64,000 bases of DNA from Oreohelix idahoensis (GCA_024509875.1 JAMPIV010019849.1:310001-374000); one strand, 5' to 3'; counted from the first letter of the stretch, positions 22,951-35,272 are shown. Made by a program: numbers and translations. Notes: a model not told the origin generated them from the sequence alone.

Positions 22951-24621
22951 GGCTGTTACGTGTGCAGATATTTTACCGATCGTGTTCACCAGAAAAAATT
23001 TTCACCATTGCTAAAGAAAGCATATGAACTTTATTTCGATTCGAAAGTTGATGATGCAAATAAATCTTGGAAGCCAAATGCAGTTTGTTCGACTTGTGCA
23101 AATACATTGGCAGGTTGGTTACGAAAATCGCCGAAGCATAAGTCGATGCCTTTTGGAGTGCCAGTAATATGGCGTGAACTGACAAATCATGCTACTGATT
23201 GTTACTTCTGCTTGACAAATATCTATGGTTTCACTTTTAAAACTAGAAAGTCTGTGGTTTATCCAAATATTGAATCGGTTTCGAAACCAGTGCCTCATGA
23301 TCCAATCACGTGTCCAATCCCAGTTCCACCAGAACAATATCCGTTGGACGTGAATGAAATATCAGAAAGTGATAGTTTACCTGCTTTAGAAACTAATTCT
23401 GACTCGGATTATGTACCGGTGAATGATGGTGTTCACTTAATTAACCATTCAGAACTTTCAGATCTAATACGTGATCTCGCTCTCACCAAAGGACAAGCGG
23501 AATTACTCGGTTCGCGACTCAAAGAATGGAATCTTTTAGCGCCCAATACTCCGGTATCTAAATTTCGTCATAGATACAGAGAACTTGTTCAATACTTTGA
23601 GATGGATGATGACATTTGCTATTGCAAAGATGTAAAAGGTCTAATGGTGCACCTCGGTCATGAGCACATAGTCAACGAATGGCGACTTTTCATCGACTCT
23701 TCCAAGACTAGTCTAAAAGCCGTGTTATTGCATAATGGAAATTTATTTTCATCAATTCCAGTCACCTACTCTGTTCATATGAAAGAAACTTATGACAATA
23801 TGGCTATACTTTTGGCAAAAATAAAGTACAATGACTACCAATGGCGGATTTGTGGAGACCTAAAGGTCATTGCAATTCTCACGGGCATGCAGACTGGGTA
23901 TACTAAATTTTGTTGCTTCCTATGTGAATAGGACAGCCGCAACAGACAGGAACATTATGCAAGAAAGGTGTGGCCTATCAGGGATTGTATGCAGCTCGGG
24001 CATAAAAATGTAATACACGAGCCATTAGTTAACAAAGACAGCATCATTTTACCACCGTTACATATAAAGTTGGGGCTCATGAAGAATTTCGTAAAAGCGT
24101 TAGATAAAACGAGCAAAGCTTTCACTTATCTTCGAGAAAAGTTTCCGCAAATTAGCGATGCAAAGATTAGCGATGCAAAGATAAAGGAAGGTATCTTTGT
24201 AGGACCTCAGATTAGGAAAGTTATTGCAGACAAACAATTCGAGAACTTGTTACATGGTAGTGAACTTCGCGCATGGATGGCATTCAAATCGATCGTCGAT
24301 AACTTTCTGGGAAATCACAAATCTGTCGACTATGTGCATATTGTTAAGCAGTGCATAAATGCATACAGAATTATGGGCTGTAACATGTCCCTCAAAATCC
24401 ATTTGCTCGATTCGCATCTTGACTTTTTCCCTGACAACCTTGGCGAAGTCAGCGATGAACATGGAGAACGATTCCATCAAGATATCGCCGTAATGGAGTC
24501 ACGTTATCAAGGACGGTGGAGTGTGACCATGCTTGCCGATTATTGTTGGATGCTTCATCGCGATGTACCACATGCCATTCACCGACGAAAGTCGACTGCA
24601 AAGAAATTCAAGCCTACATAA
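22951..24621 (+). pseudogene. Zinc-binding, probably transposon-derived protein, one nonsense codon
   Basis: A frame of about 555 codons broken only by TAG at 23929-23931, where TGG (Trp) would fit. It opens with a C-x2-C pair (GCYVC, 22951-22965) and a second pair in CSTCANTL, then DCYFCL, so an N-terminal zinc-binding region is likely. The middle has ICGDLKVIAILTGMQTGYT and CCFLCE, and the end has DEHGERFHQDIAVMESRY and MLADYCWMLHRDVP. I recall this architecture from many repeated, uncharacterised arthropod and other invertebrate proteins that are presumably transposon-encoded. No terminal repeats were found. A plausible ATG at 22925 is in a different frame, so a small indel near the start is likely. 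The function is not known. Confidence 0.6.
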
Positions 24622-25074
24622 CTGTTATACTTCTTGTACAAATGATGTTGTAATACTGTATGCGTTGTTAAAAAACTTCAATTGCGTATTTCTAGAGATC
24701 CCGACCTGATAGAGAAAAACGGTTTGCAGATTTAAAAACAGCGCATTAAAATTGACCAGAAAAACATAGAAATGTTAGAGAAAGAAAAAAAATTTTTTTT
24801 TTGTTAGTCAGTGTTATTTATCAAAAGGCGCTTTGCTCTCTTTATATTTGTTCTAATACTCATAGTCCCCCCCTGGTTTGAGTATTGTTCGTTCTACACA
24901 CTTACCTTGAACAAGCCGCTACAAAAACTATGAAAAAAATGTTGCCACGTCTGTCTTCCTAATCTTAACAATAACGAGATCAAGACAACACAACTAACAG
25001 TTTTACAAACTAAAACATACAGAACTCCAGACCTACAAATCTACACTTCTCTCACGCTCTAGGTTAAACTAGAG
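24622..25074. other. No gene recognised
   Basis: AT-rich spacer after the zinc-binding pseudogene and before the hAT MITE. The two sides of the MITE join into one ordinary stretch in which I see no coding sequence. Confidence 0.5.
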
Positions 25075-26087
25075 CAGGGTATCTTAACATGTGGTCCAAG
25101 GACCTATTGGTTGTCTATGAATGGATTCTAGGGATCCGTGTAAATAACCTCAAATTTAAAATGTAAAGTGTTTAAATATGCTTTTATGTAATTTGTTAAT
25201 ATGTCCATAGCTTTCATCTGACAATCAAAGGGGCCCATAACCTTCAACAGACAATCAAAGGGCCTATAGCTTCATCAAAGGGGCCCATAGCCTTCATCGA
25301 ACAACCAAAGGGACCCATAGTCTTCATCTAAGGGGCCCATAGCCTTCATTAGAGAATCAAAGGGGCCCATAGCCTTCACTGAACAATCAAATGGGCCCAT
25401 AGTCTTCATCAGACAACCAAAGGTGCCTATGGCCTTCATTAGACAATCAAATGGGCCCATAGCCTTCATTAGACAATCAAATGGGCCCATAGCCTTCATT
25501 AGACAATCAAATGGGTCCATAGCCTTCATTAGACAATCAAAGGTGCCTATGGCTTTCATTAGACAATCAAATGGGCCCATAGCCTTCATTAGACAATCAA
25601 ATGGGTCCATAGTCTTCATCAGACAATCAAAGGTGCCTATGGCCTTCATTAGACAATCAAATGGGCCCATAGCCTTCATTAGACAATCAAATGGGTCCAT
25701 AGTCTTCATCAGACAATCAAAGGTGCCTATGGCCTTCATCAGACAATCAAATGGGCCCATAGCCTTCGTTAGACAATCAAATGGGCCCATAGCCTTCATT
25801 AGACAATCAAATGGATCCATAGCCTTCATTAGACAATCAAAGGTGCCTATGGCCTTCATTAGACAATCAAATGGGCCCATAGCCTTCATTAGACAATCAA
25901 ACGGGTCCATAGTCTTCATCAGACAATCAAAGGTGCCTATGGCCTTCATCAGACAATCAAAGGTGCCTATGGCCTTCATCAGACAATCAAAGGTGCCTAT
26001 GGCCTTCATCAGACAATCAAATGGGTCCATAGCCTCTATCCGACAATCAAAGGGGTCCATGCCAAAACAAAAGGTTTAGAAACCCTG
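25075..26087. mobile_element. hAT-type MITE filled by a minisatellite, 1013 bp
   Basis: The left end starts CAGGGTATCTTAAC and the complement of the right end starts CAGGGTTTCTAAAC. The flanks are an 8-bp duplication with one mismatch, aactagag (25067-25074) and aactggag (26088-26095). CAG termini and 8-bp duplications indicate hAT. Nearly all the interior is the 30-bp repeat array. It has no transposase, so it depended on another element to move. Confidence 0.85.
25205..26070. repeat. 30-bp minisatellite with higher-order arrangement, about 29 copies
   Basis: The consensus is close to agacaatcaaatgggcccat then agccttcatt. Three variant types recur: A (aatgggccc), B (aatgggtcc) and C (aaggtgcct). 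From 25415 on the order is mostly C-A-(A)-B, repeated about five times, ending with a run of C units. The unit is a multiple of three, so both strands stay open for over 200 codons. Those frames are artefacts. Confidence 0.95.
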
Positions 26088-26309
26088 AACTGGAGATATC
26101 TATTGTTAAAGATAAGATTTCTCCACAAATTAACTAAAATAAATAAGTTTCATGATCGTTTCACACATCGTGACTTCAGCTGTTTTTGTTCACGATAGTT
26201 TATTTTTAGTTTTTTTTTAACGATACTTCCGTCAGCTGTCTCGCCCATACCGGTGACTGATTTCTTGACTTCATTATTCCCTTCATCAGCAGTTAAAAGA
26301 AAGAATCAT

Positions 26310-26640
26310 ATGAACATATTTGAAGCCCTTGAGCTGTGGATATATAGAAAAATGGAGCGCGTCTCACGGAAAGAGAAGAAAACAAATAAAGAGGTTCTAT
26401 AAAACCAAGGAATGAAAATGAATATCAAAATGATACAGATAAAGTATTATAGTTTTATAAGAAGGCATACAACTTTAATGGAAGGACATTTTGATATAGG
26501 AAGATCGCGCTATAAGGTGGACGACATCATCAATAGAAAGAGAACTCGTTGCTATGACACCACCATCAAGGCAAAAGACAGAAAGAAGCTGGAGATGCAC
26601 TTAGTCGACCTAAGATATGAAATTGGTGAATGATCTGATC
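26310..26640 (+). pseudogene. LINE family B C-terminal fragment
   Basis: Shares LELWIYRKM.RVS.KE..TNKEVL and following residues with 58935-59290, the tail of the family B (RTE-type) LINE. It is diverged, with a TAA near 26400. No upstream domains remain. Confidence 0.7.
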
Positions 26641-26739
26641 CCGTCATATCTTCAGCTAAATTCACGAGCAAATGCTGCGCTCTCTGGTCTTCACCAGGTA
26701 TCTTAGCTATTGGAGTTAAAGATCCATTCCCATCACACC

Positions 26740-26995
26740 TCTTGCCTTATTCACATTCCGGGACTTCATTTACTCTTATTTCCCAGCCACTTTGTAACGT
26801 CCACCCAGGACTTAATTTACCCTTGTTTTCTCACCTGTCTCATCACATTATTTCATGACTTAATTTTCCATTGTTTTCTCATCCGTCTCATCACGTTATT
26901 CCAGGACTTAATTTACCATTGTTTTCCCATTCCTCTCGTCACGTCATTCAAGGACAACATCTACTTGTGTTTTCCCAGACATCTTGTCACATCAT
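26740..26995. repeat. Imperfect ~57-bp tandem repeat, about five copies
   Basis: Recurring phrases are gacttaatttaccattgtt, ttctcatccgtctcatcac and gttattccagg. Copies are diverged. The open frame over it (26710-27165) reflects the multiple-of-three period and is not taken as a gene. Confidence 0.65.
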
Positions 26996-27141
26996 TACAT
27001 TTGCTTACTCTCCTAACTAGCTCCTTTGTCGTCGATCTTTTCCGATGTGATTCAGGGGTTCTAGACACCCCCTTTAAAAATGGGTGGCGAATTATCTTCA
27101 GAAATCACATTATATCGCTGACATTCATTTTTCTGTTAGTA

Positions 27142-27480
27142 CTAGCAATAACCCGTCAAAAATGACGGAAGTAAATAAAGAAAACTATAATATATTTTTA
27201 AAATATTTTTTATTTCAATATAAAAGTTATTTGATAACAACATTTTTTGTGAATGTGCGTGGATTTGTTTCAACGAATGCTCCCTGATAAAAGTGTTTTT
27301 AACAAAAACATTCAAGTTTTCATGATTTGTTCCTCGGGTGAGGCCGACATAGAGCTGGTCCGAAAACAGGTTCAGGAAGGAAAACTCCTATGTGATCAAA
27401 AGATTGTCCTTGCGCCTTATTGATCGTCATTGCAAATGCTAAAATCACTCGGAATTGACGACGTCGCAATACTTTAAATT
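27142..27480 (-). mobile_element. Helitron 3' end with helicase C-terminus remnant
   Basis: On the minus strand a frame near 27480-27350 reads [20 protein letters not shown] then [18 protein letters not shown], the conserved C-terminus of Pif1-type Helitron helicases. It then decays. The sequence ends with a hairpin CCGTCA-TTTT-TGACGG (27153-27168), seven bases, then CTAG (27142-27145) followed by T. A short hairpin just before CTRR, inserted next to T, is the classical Helitron 3' terminus. The 5' part is missing or unrecognisable. Confidence 0.8.
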
Positions 27481-27701
27481 AAAATTTTGTCTTGAAGAAA
27501 CAATCAAAAACTTACATTTTAAGGTATTTTTTAACAAAATGATGAGTTAAATCCGTTTCCGGAATGAAACTGGGTTCTACACCGACGGGAATTATGGATA
27601 TTGATGATGATATTCAATGTACATGATCTAAATCCTGACAACAATATAGTTTTTTTTTTTTTAATAAGATAATAAGGCTGCTTCTAATAAGACTTCCAAA
27701 T

Positions 27702-27770
27702 TCCCTTGGGGGGGGGGGGGGGGGGGGGAGGGGGGGGGGGGGGGGGAGGGGGAGAGAGAGAAGAGAGAGA
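27702..27770. repeat. Poly(G) and (GA)n low-complexity tract
   Basis: Long G runs with single A interruptions, then GAGAGA. The assembled length is unreliable in such a tract. Confidence 0.9.
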
Positions 27771-27779
27771 GAAGAAAAG

Positions 27780-28050
27780 GATGCAGAGTGGCTTAGATGT
27801 ATGGCATCCGCCTCTAGTTCTAAAAGTACCGGGTTCCCTCCCAGCACAGGGAACATAACTGATGAAAATATTTTTCAGAACCAGTGGTTCCTGATAATGT
27901 CATACTCCCCCCTGATCTCCTGAGTAGCGAGATCGGATGCCTAGCCTTCATGGATAAGGGCGAAAAAATAGCAGATCCCGTATGCAAGTTGTGCACATTA
28001 AAAATCCTTCAGCAGTTGGAAATCGTAAAGAATAGTCCTTAAGGTCGCTG
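27780..28050 (+). mobile_element. Possible tRNA-derived SINE
   Basis: The segment gagtggcttagatgtatggc followed about 30 bp later by cgggttccctccc resembles degenerate A and B boxes of a Ser/Leu-like tRNA. No target duplication or second copy was seen in this window, so this is tentative. Confidence 0.3.
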
Positions 28051-28150
28051 CCCTGGCAAAATTTAAAAATTAGACATCTACCCACCACAAAAAATATTTA
28101 TAGAAAGTGTGATTCCTGTATATACACATTGGGGTCCTCACCGGCGCTAC

Positions 28151-28246
28151 GGAGTTCGCGCACATGTATTGAGATCCTTCTTGTGTGATCTGACGGAGGA
28201 CTTCGCGCACATGTATTGAGATCCTTCTTGTTTGATCTATCGGAGG
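28151..28246. repeat. Two tandem copies of a ~48-bp unit
   Basis: Both copies contain ttcgcgcacatgtattgaga followed by tccttcttg and a gatct.. cggagg end. Confidence 0.85.
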
Positions 28247-28445
28247 AGATTGGAGCATTGATGGAGTTGTCAGTGTGCAATGAAGATAGTCATTAAAAAC
28301 CAAACCAAAACCAATTTTCTTTATTACTTTTTTTTATTGATCATAAAAACTCAAACATAAAACATGCACATAATTATGCTTACACAAATATATTTCTTCT
28401 TCTTTAAGTACCATAGGAGATCAGGTCTCTCCACAACTTCCTGTC

Positions 28446-28745
28446 TCAAGCACAATTTATCAATTCTGCTGTTGACTTCTTTCCATGCCACGATGTCAAA
28501 CTGTCCAGTATTTGCTCTCTTTGTTTTCCCCTATCTCTTCTTCCTTCAATCTTACCTGTTGTTACGATATATTCCAGCTTACCTGTTGTTAGAATATATT
28601 CCAGCTTACTTCTACTCATAACATGCCCCCAAAAAGTGGATTGCTTCTTTCTAACTTGTGAAATAAGTTTTCTTTGCACATTGGCCTCTTTCAGGACATC
28701 ATCATTACTCTTTTTAGCTGTCCATGGTATTTTTAACATTAAACG
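28446..28745 (-). pseudogene. LINE ORF2 C-terminal fragment (family D)
   Basis: The minus strand encodes KIPWTAKKSNDDVLKEANVQ, then FWGHVMSRSKLEYI and GKIEGRRDRGKQREQILDSL. This is the usual LINE post-reverse-transcriptase region. A short in-frame duplication (LEYILTTGK / LEYIVTTGK, plus strand 28555-28612) marks a small tandem duplication within it. No catalytic region remains. Confidence 0.8.
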
Positions 28746-29112
28746 CTGTACATTTCCTTTTGTCCGCCCACGCCCCTGTGATTAAGCATGAGTAAATATA
28801 TTTAAAATTTAATAAATATGAAAGTCATTTTCTTATTTATTTTGTTACATGTAATATAATATGGGAAATATATGTATAGAAACCCATATAATTCTTCAGA
28901 AGTTTCCAGACTTTATTCAGTATTATAATTTATTTTATATAACATAGATTTTAATAATAAATAAAATCATTTAAAATAATGTAATTATAAAGTTATCCGA
29001 CAAAAACAAGCTCACACCTCATACTGAATTTGTATATTTTGTGAATGAAGCAAGTTTGTATGTAGGCTAGCTGTATTGTTTTATACCTTCTGGAAGTCTC
29101 ATGATCATGAGA

Positions 29113-32100
29113 CTATGATAGGAAACTCTTTACAGAGCGATACAACAGGAAGCAATCTGATCATCAGAAGAGGTCCCCCCGTCCGACAAGCGTTTCGGCC
29201 CTACATACTCCTTTACACTCTAAGGGGGGCGGGCCCACTTGGGTCATGACTCCCAAGCGTCTCAGCCTCCTGTTGTCTTGTATCGAAAATGAACCAATTT
29301 CACTTATGGTAGCAATTTTAATCCACAACTCCGCCAGCCGTGGAGGCAATTGTGAAAGTAACAAAGAGAAGACAAATTATTCCGTTCGCTCCGTAGCACA
29401 TCACAACTACGGACACACACTGAGTCACCTGCGCGAAGCCGACGAGATTTGACACTGCGCGCTCGCCACTGAAATTCTTCCTGACACCCCTTATAGTATA
29501 CATCGCCTGTCGCCTCTCAGCCACAGCCCTTTCACTAGTACGCCTAAAAACTCAGCATATTGTGGACTTAGAAAAATTCCTGGTGTTTTCTGTACCGCAG
29601 CGTTTATTGTCACGATTTCCATTGCCCATTGCGGTTGTTCCACAGCCAGCCTGATGCTTTTTCGGCAGTTTCACTAAGCCTCTTCAGTGCCCTTGTTCTC
29701 GACTGTCCCCTCAGCCCCAACAGTTTCAATAGATCATACACTGATGCAGCCACAAGCCCTCTTGCGCCCACTTCAACAGCCATGACCCTTGCAGTGAACC
29801 CATCGTGTCTCAGATCCGCGGCCAGATCACTATACTTGGCCGCTTTGAACGAATGTTGCTCGTCTAATCTGCATTCAAATGGCACGGTCAGTTCAATCAG
29901 TATGACCTGAAGCGTTGCTGAAGAATGAAGCACTATATCCGGCCGTCTCCGCGATTTTCTGATACTCTCTGGATATGCCCCTCGTCCAGGTAGGTCTACC
30001 GCAATCTCCCAGTCGTTTGCACAGTCAAGAAGAGATGGTAAACTGCTACCAGGTTTACTCGGCTTGGGGTGTGCTGACTTTCCTGCCCTCAGAAAGTATG
30101 TATTTGCGGTGCTCGGACTGGGTTTGCTATTCGCCTTCATCCTTGCCAGATCTATTGTCGCAGCAAGCTCATTTAGCACTTTGTTATGGCGCCAAGTGTA
30201 TCGCCCTTGCCCTAATGCCACCTTACACGCTGAGAGCACGTGTTCGAGTGTCTGCCTTCCATTGCAAATGGGGCACTGCTCATCATCCGACTTTCCCCAT
30301 TTCACAAGGTTGGTGGCCGACGGTAGCAGGTCATACATTGATCTAACAACGAAGCTGAGCCTAAGAGGTGCCATATGCCATATATCATTCCATGTCAAGG
30401 ACCTCTGCAGGGCTCCTTCCCATGTAGTCCATTGGCCTTGTTGGACCTGCTGCACTGCTTTTTGCAACCTCTTATCATTCTGAGCTCCTCGTATCTCCTG
30501 AACTACCATGTCTCTGCGCTCCCTGCTTGATGCCTTGGACCACCAGCGGATGTCTCCATGACCAAATCCCCGTCTATTCGTTTGTGTGTATCCGATTACC
30601 TCCCTCAGTTTGAGTGGCTCTTGGGCAGCATCAACAGCTTCTTCCACTCTCCACTTCCTTCCCGTTTTCAGTGTGGGCTGAATGGACTTAACCACGTCAT
30701 CAGCTGACTCGCGTAGCATCATTGCAAGCCTTGCCTTTCCAACTTTGTACTCTTCAACAACTGACTTGAAAGGAAGCAGAAGTTTTGACTTTTTGCAGTA
30801 CAGTGCTACATCTGACAGACCTGGTGGTACCCCTAGCCACTTTCTCATGAACTTGTTGACCTTCTGCTCTATAGCTTCCACTGTACTTGTGCTTATTTCA
30901 TATATAAGCAGTAGCCACAGCAACTTCGGTATCAACATGAACTGGAGGCACCACAGTTTGAACTTTCCCAGGAGTCTGCTTTGGTCTATGATCTGTAGAC
31001 CTCTGTCTGTCATTTCTATTGTCTGTTGCACTGCCTTCGAGTCTTTTAATGAGGCATCGTACACCCTGCCAAGACTTTTAACAGGTTCCTCAATGACAGT
31101 AGGGATTCTTTGGTTGGAAACCATGAATATGTCCTCTGCTATCTTCCCTTTCCTGACTGATAGGCTTCTCGACTTCTTGGGTTTGAAGCTCATTCTGCAC
31201 CAGCTGACTAGTTCATCCAGGCGTTCTAACATCCTCCGGGCCTGATGTTCATATTATGTCAGAATTGTTGTGTCATCCATGAATGCTTTGAGCGGTGGCA
31301 TGTGACACATTCCACCGAGCTTTGGACCTATAGCCATTCCTTCAGCCGCATTGAGGATTACCTGCATAGCCATCACGAATAGTATCGGAGAGATGGTACA
31401 CCCCATCGCAATTCCAACTTCAAGGCCAATCCACTTCGTTTTGTACTCTCTGGTTGAAAATCTGACAGCAAACCCTGCGAAATACAGCTTCAGCATTGCT
31501 GCAATCTCTTGTGGAACATGATACATTTCTAGGGCCTGCCACAACATCTGGTGTGGAACGGATCCATAAGCATTCGCTAGATCCAACCAGATTACATGGA
31601 GGTTTGTTCTGTCAGACTTTGCCTTTTGGATTGCTTCCCAGATCATTGTGGCATGCTCTAGACATCCTGGTGTACCTGGGATACCTCCTTTCTGAATGGT
31701 AGTGTCAATGTACCCATTTGCCAGGAGGTGTGTAGTGAGTCTTTTCGCCATCACTGAGAAGAATATCTTCCCTTCCACATTGAGTAGTGAGATTGGCCTG
31801 AACTGACTGATGTCTGTGGAATTTTGCTCCTTCGGGATGTAGACTCCGTTCGCCTTTCTCCATTCCTTGCTTACAAGCTGGGTTTTCCACGCATTCTTCA
31901 GTAAACGGAGCAGTCGTTTGAGCACTTCAGGGCATCTCTTATACACCAAATATGGAACACCATTAGGACCTGGAGCTGACTTGCACCGAGCTTTCTGGAC
32001 AATGCTTTCTACCTCTTGCACCGTTGGGGGCTTAGTGTTAAATTCAGCTCCTGGCTTACTTGGCCATGTAAGGCCTGCCATGCTGCTGAGCGGCTCATCT

Positions 32101-32660
32101 CTGCGACCATCTGAATATGTCATTCTAAGGTGTTCTTCCATGTCTTCTTTCTTGATGTTTAGCGTACCCGACCGTGGCTGCTCAAACAGTTCTTTGGCAA
32201 ACTTGAAGGGCTCCCTGAAGAATCTTTCCCTATCCCTTCGAGTCTTCCTTCTCTTCCTGCACAACCTTTCTGCTCTACAAAGGGCATTATGTTGGCCTTT
32301 CAGGTGCTCCCACACCTGTCGTAACCCTTTCTTCTCTGTGGCAACTGCGTTCTTGAAAAGTTTTCGGGCATGCTTCTTCTGTTTCCTGATTTCTTCTATT
32401 TTAATTTGTCTTCTACTTTTTCGTGGTGGGTTACTTTCACTTGCCTCCCTCACTCCGAACACTTTGCGACAGTGCAGATATATTATGTCGCCGAAGATTT
32501 CCAGCTTCTTCTCCAAAGTTATCTGCTTCAGGTTGTTGTGATAAACGAGCGCAAAGGCCTTATTGCTCCATCTTTTCCTACATTCTTCATACTGTATTTT
32601 CTCCGACATTTGCTCTCTCATCTCATATTTGCGATCCACATTTGCTATTTCATTGTTGTG
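29113..32660 (-). mobile_element. R2/NeSL-like LINE with restriction-like endonuclease
   Basis: A non-LTR retrotransposon on the minus strand, 5'-truncated or decayed before about 32660. Its probable 3' untranslated end is at 29113-29609. The terminal 100 bp recurs at 35171-35272, which supports 29113 as the 3' boundary. Elements of this type often choose specific target sites. The flanks here give no clear target. Confidence 0.75.
29610..32639 (-). pseudogene. RT plus restriction-like endonuclease protein, one in-frame stop
   Basis: A single frame of about 1010 codons interrupted only by TAA at 31254-31256. The first part is a reverse transcriptase: KSAPGPNGVPYLVY, FRPISLLNVEGKI, VIWLDLANAYGSVPH and catalytic FMDD just before the stop. 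The second part holds a zinc knuckle CPICNGRQTLEHVLSAC (C-x2-C-x7-H-x4-C). After it comes a PD...E nuclease core, RRRPDIVLHSS with LIELTVPFE, and then FKAAKYSDL. That set is the restriction-like endonuclease module of R2, NeSL and related clades. An N-terminal zinc-finger/Myb DNA-binding region is not seen: another in-frame stop lies upstream near 32680. The clade choice between R2, NeSL and HERO is open. Confidence 0.85.
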
Positions 32661-35170
32661 ATTACTCGCGACCGGTATCTAGAGAACCACATTTGTTCTT
32701 TCATCGGGGGAAATAAAGTCCTTTGATTGAGTCCACATGCCTGACATTATCATTTGAAGCCCACATTGTATCGTGATAAATCTGGTAAAAACACATATGG
32801 TCATCCTAATCAAACTGTAATTTCTGTGACACCACATTGGATGCCCAGATTGGCCAGGGGAAAACGTGGCCGCGGTTCAGACAAGCGTGGGTTGACCACA
32901 TTGGACGCCCAGCTTGGGCAGGGTGACTTCCAGAAATATATAATACCGCATAATCTACTAGAGTGAGGCAGTCCAGGTTTTTACCTTGTGAGGAAGAGAT
33001 CAAACCCAAAAACGCATAGCCTAATACACGTGTTTATTCAGAGTGGATGATAATTCAGTTCCGTGATTAATTGTGTTCTTAAAGGATTTTGCGAAGGGAA
33101 AAGAAGGTTAGTAGATCTTATACTTATTAATACATTTTCTTAATTTTGTTTATTTTAACCTCACAGCTAAAATGTGCGGAAGATAAAGTTTCAAATAATT
33201 CTTGGTATAACTGATTAATAAAATCAGAAGATTTTCATAGAAGATGATAGGATGATAGAAGGTAATTAATAGTTCATATTTCACCTTTATCATCATCACA
33301 GTCTCCCATATGCACACACTCTCATGCACAAGATATTTAACATCATTAGAATTGAACTCAGAGAGAGGGAGATGAATAATGAGCAGTAGTTTAAATGAAA
33401 GTCAACCAGTGATGTTAAATGTGAAAAACTTACGAAGACTTTTGTGTGTCTTCAGTTCATCAGAAGTCTGAGTCTACACGCAACGTGTCTGACGTCTAAC
33501 CAGAAATAAGTTATCAAAAACGGACATTTGGCTAGCAGAATTCGCCATAGGACATCTTTCATTCCTCAATTTAAAAGGAATATTGTCTCACCCACAAGTC
33601 ATAAGGTGGACGCAGCATTTTTTCGTCACCATATACTGCTTGCTCACAAGTTCAATACAGAGTTATCACAAGTTCAATACATCGTTATCACAAGTTCAAT
33701 ACAGAGTCATCATAAACTCTAATCACTCGAAAGATCATTATTATCTGAAGTCAAGCAAAAGAGCTCAAAAGAGGAATCGCATATTTATACCACGTGCAAC
33801 ACACTCTTAAGCGCATTTTATGAAGCAGACTCGAAAGTATATGAATCACGACTACATACGCAAGATTATGAGTCTACATATCACTAACATTTCGTGAAGA
33901 TATCCAGTCTGACCAGTACCGTCGGGAGATTAGACCACAGACCTTTTGTTCATATGACAACTATTAACTGTTGATCCACACTACAGAGATATACTCAAAC
34001 AGTGAAGGAATATACATAAATATCTCGTCAGCGTTCTCCGTACGACAACAGTATTCATCAGAACGTCCTCGACTTAGAGATACCCCATTCGACATAACGT
34101 ATAACAACTTGGGACATTTTATGCATACATGTGAATCCTCATATCTAGGAGAAGCATTTAGAGACACATGGACTGTGTAGAGTACTCACCATTTTGGTAA
34201 CACGTATCATATCACATCATCATTTCACTCTACACCAGTTCATCCTTAATTAACTATTACTTAATTAACTGTAATTTTATTATCTCATCTGTGTGTTTTG
34301 TGTGAATCGTCTTTCACCATCATCACGTTCTAACCATTACTAACCCTATATGTGTGGATATTTCATTAATAAACCCAACGATCAGTTGATCATTATCAAG
34401 AGTTTGTTAATGTATCACTCGTGCTGTCGGTGTTACATATTCACCTATAGGAACCTTTCTCTACTCAGATGAGGTTGGGGGCTTTTTTTTTACGGGATCT
34501 AAGGGCAGAAGCTAAGGTCGTGGGGAAACAGAACTCTTTCCATAATTTATTAGAAAACACTGTCTAGTGGAAAGCATTCGCATTCCTGTCTTCTTGTCCC
34601 TATCTCGAATAGGTCTTTTTTTCTTTCTTAACGAGCCAATTTCTAGAGACCTTATATCTAATATCTCATAGACTATTCCTGGCAAAAACTACTGTCGTAG
34701 TTGCCCCAGTGACTCACCACACGACAGTTGTTATCCAACTCTTTTGCCAAGGCTTCGTCCAGCTGTTCCAAAAGCCCTTTTGCACTGGCAGGTGGAAACT
34801 TGATTGCATCTCTCTTCCCGTCCAAGAAGTGTGTGAGATCATCATCAGGCAAATCAACTTGAATGTACTCAGCACTGTGGATTGACTCCTGGCTGCGTTC
34901 TTCTAACGTCTTATCCGTCGAGACAGAGCGCTGTTGATCTCCCCCAGATGACCTCCCACACCCAATGAGGCGCCTGTGGATTCATCATTCTCTTCCCCCC
35001 CCCCCCTTTTTCGGTGAATCCTGGGGGCATCTATCATTTTTGGGTCCTGTAGCAATTGAATACATCTTACGGGGTGCTAACCCGGTCAGCCGGTTTCTAG
35101 TCTGTCCCAGTGTCACCTGTCTTTCCAAAAGTCAATCGGTCTTTTCCCGATCGTCACTGGTTTGACCATG
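32660..35170. other. No gene recognised; small tandem duplications
   Basis: Two diverged copies of ccacattgga.gcccag.ttg start at 32832 and 32896. Three 24-bp copies of cacaagttcaatac-type units lie at 33644-33715. No protein family could be recognised in the rest. Confidence 0.5.
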
Positions 35171-35272
35171 TAACTATGATAGGAAACTCTTTACAGAGCG
35201 ATACAACAGTAAGCAGTCTGATCATCAGAAGAAGTCCCCCCGTCCGACAAGCGTTTCGGCCCTACATACTCC
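35171..35272 (-). repeat. 3'-terminal fragment of the R2/NeSL-like LINE
   Basis: Nearly identical to 29113-29213, from ctatgataggaaactcttta through ccctacatactcct. A severely 5'-truncated copy of the same LINE is the simplest explanation. Confidence 0.8.

Noticed and set aside
25275..26079. Open frames of 218 and 261 codons on both strands
   Set aside because: The repeat unit is 30 bp, so any frame without a stop in one unit stays open. There is no start context and no domain.
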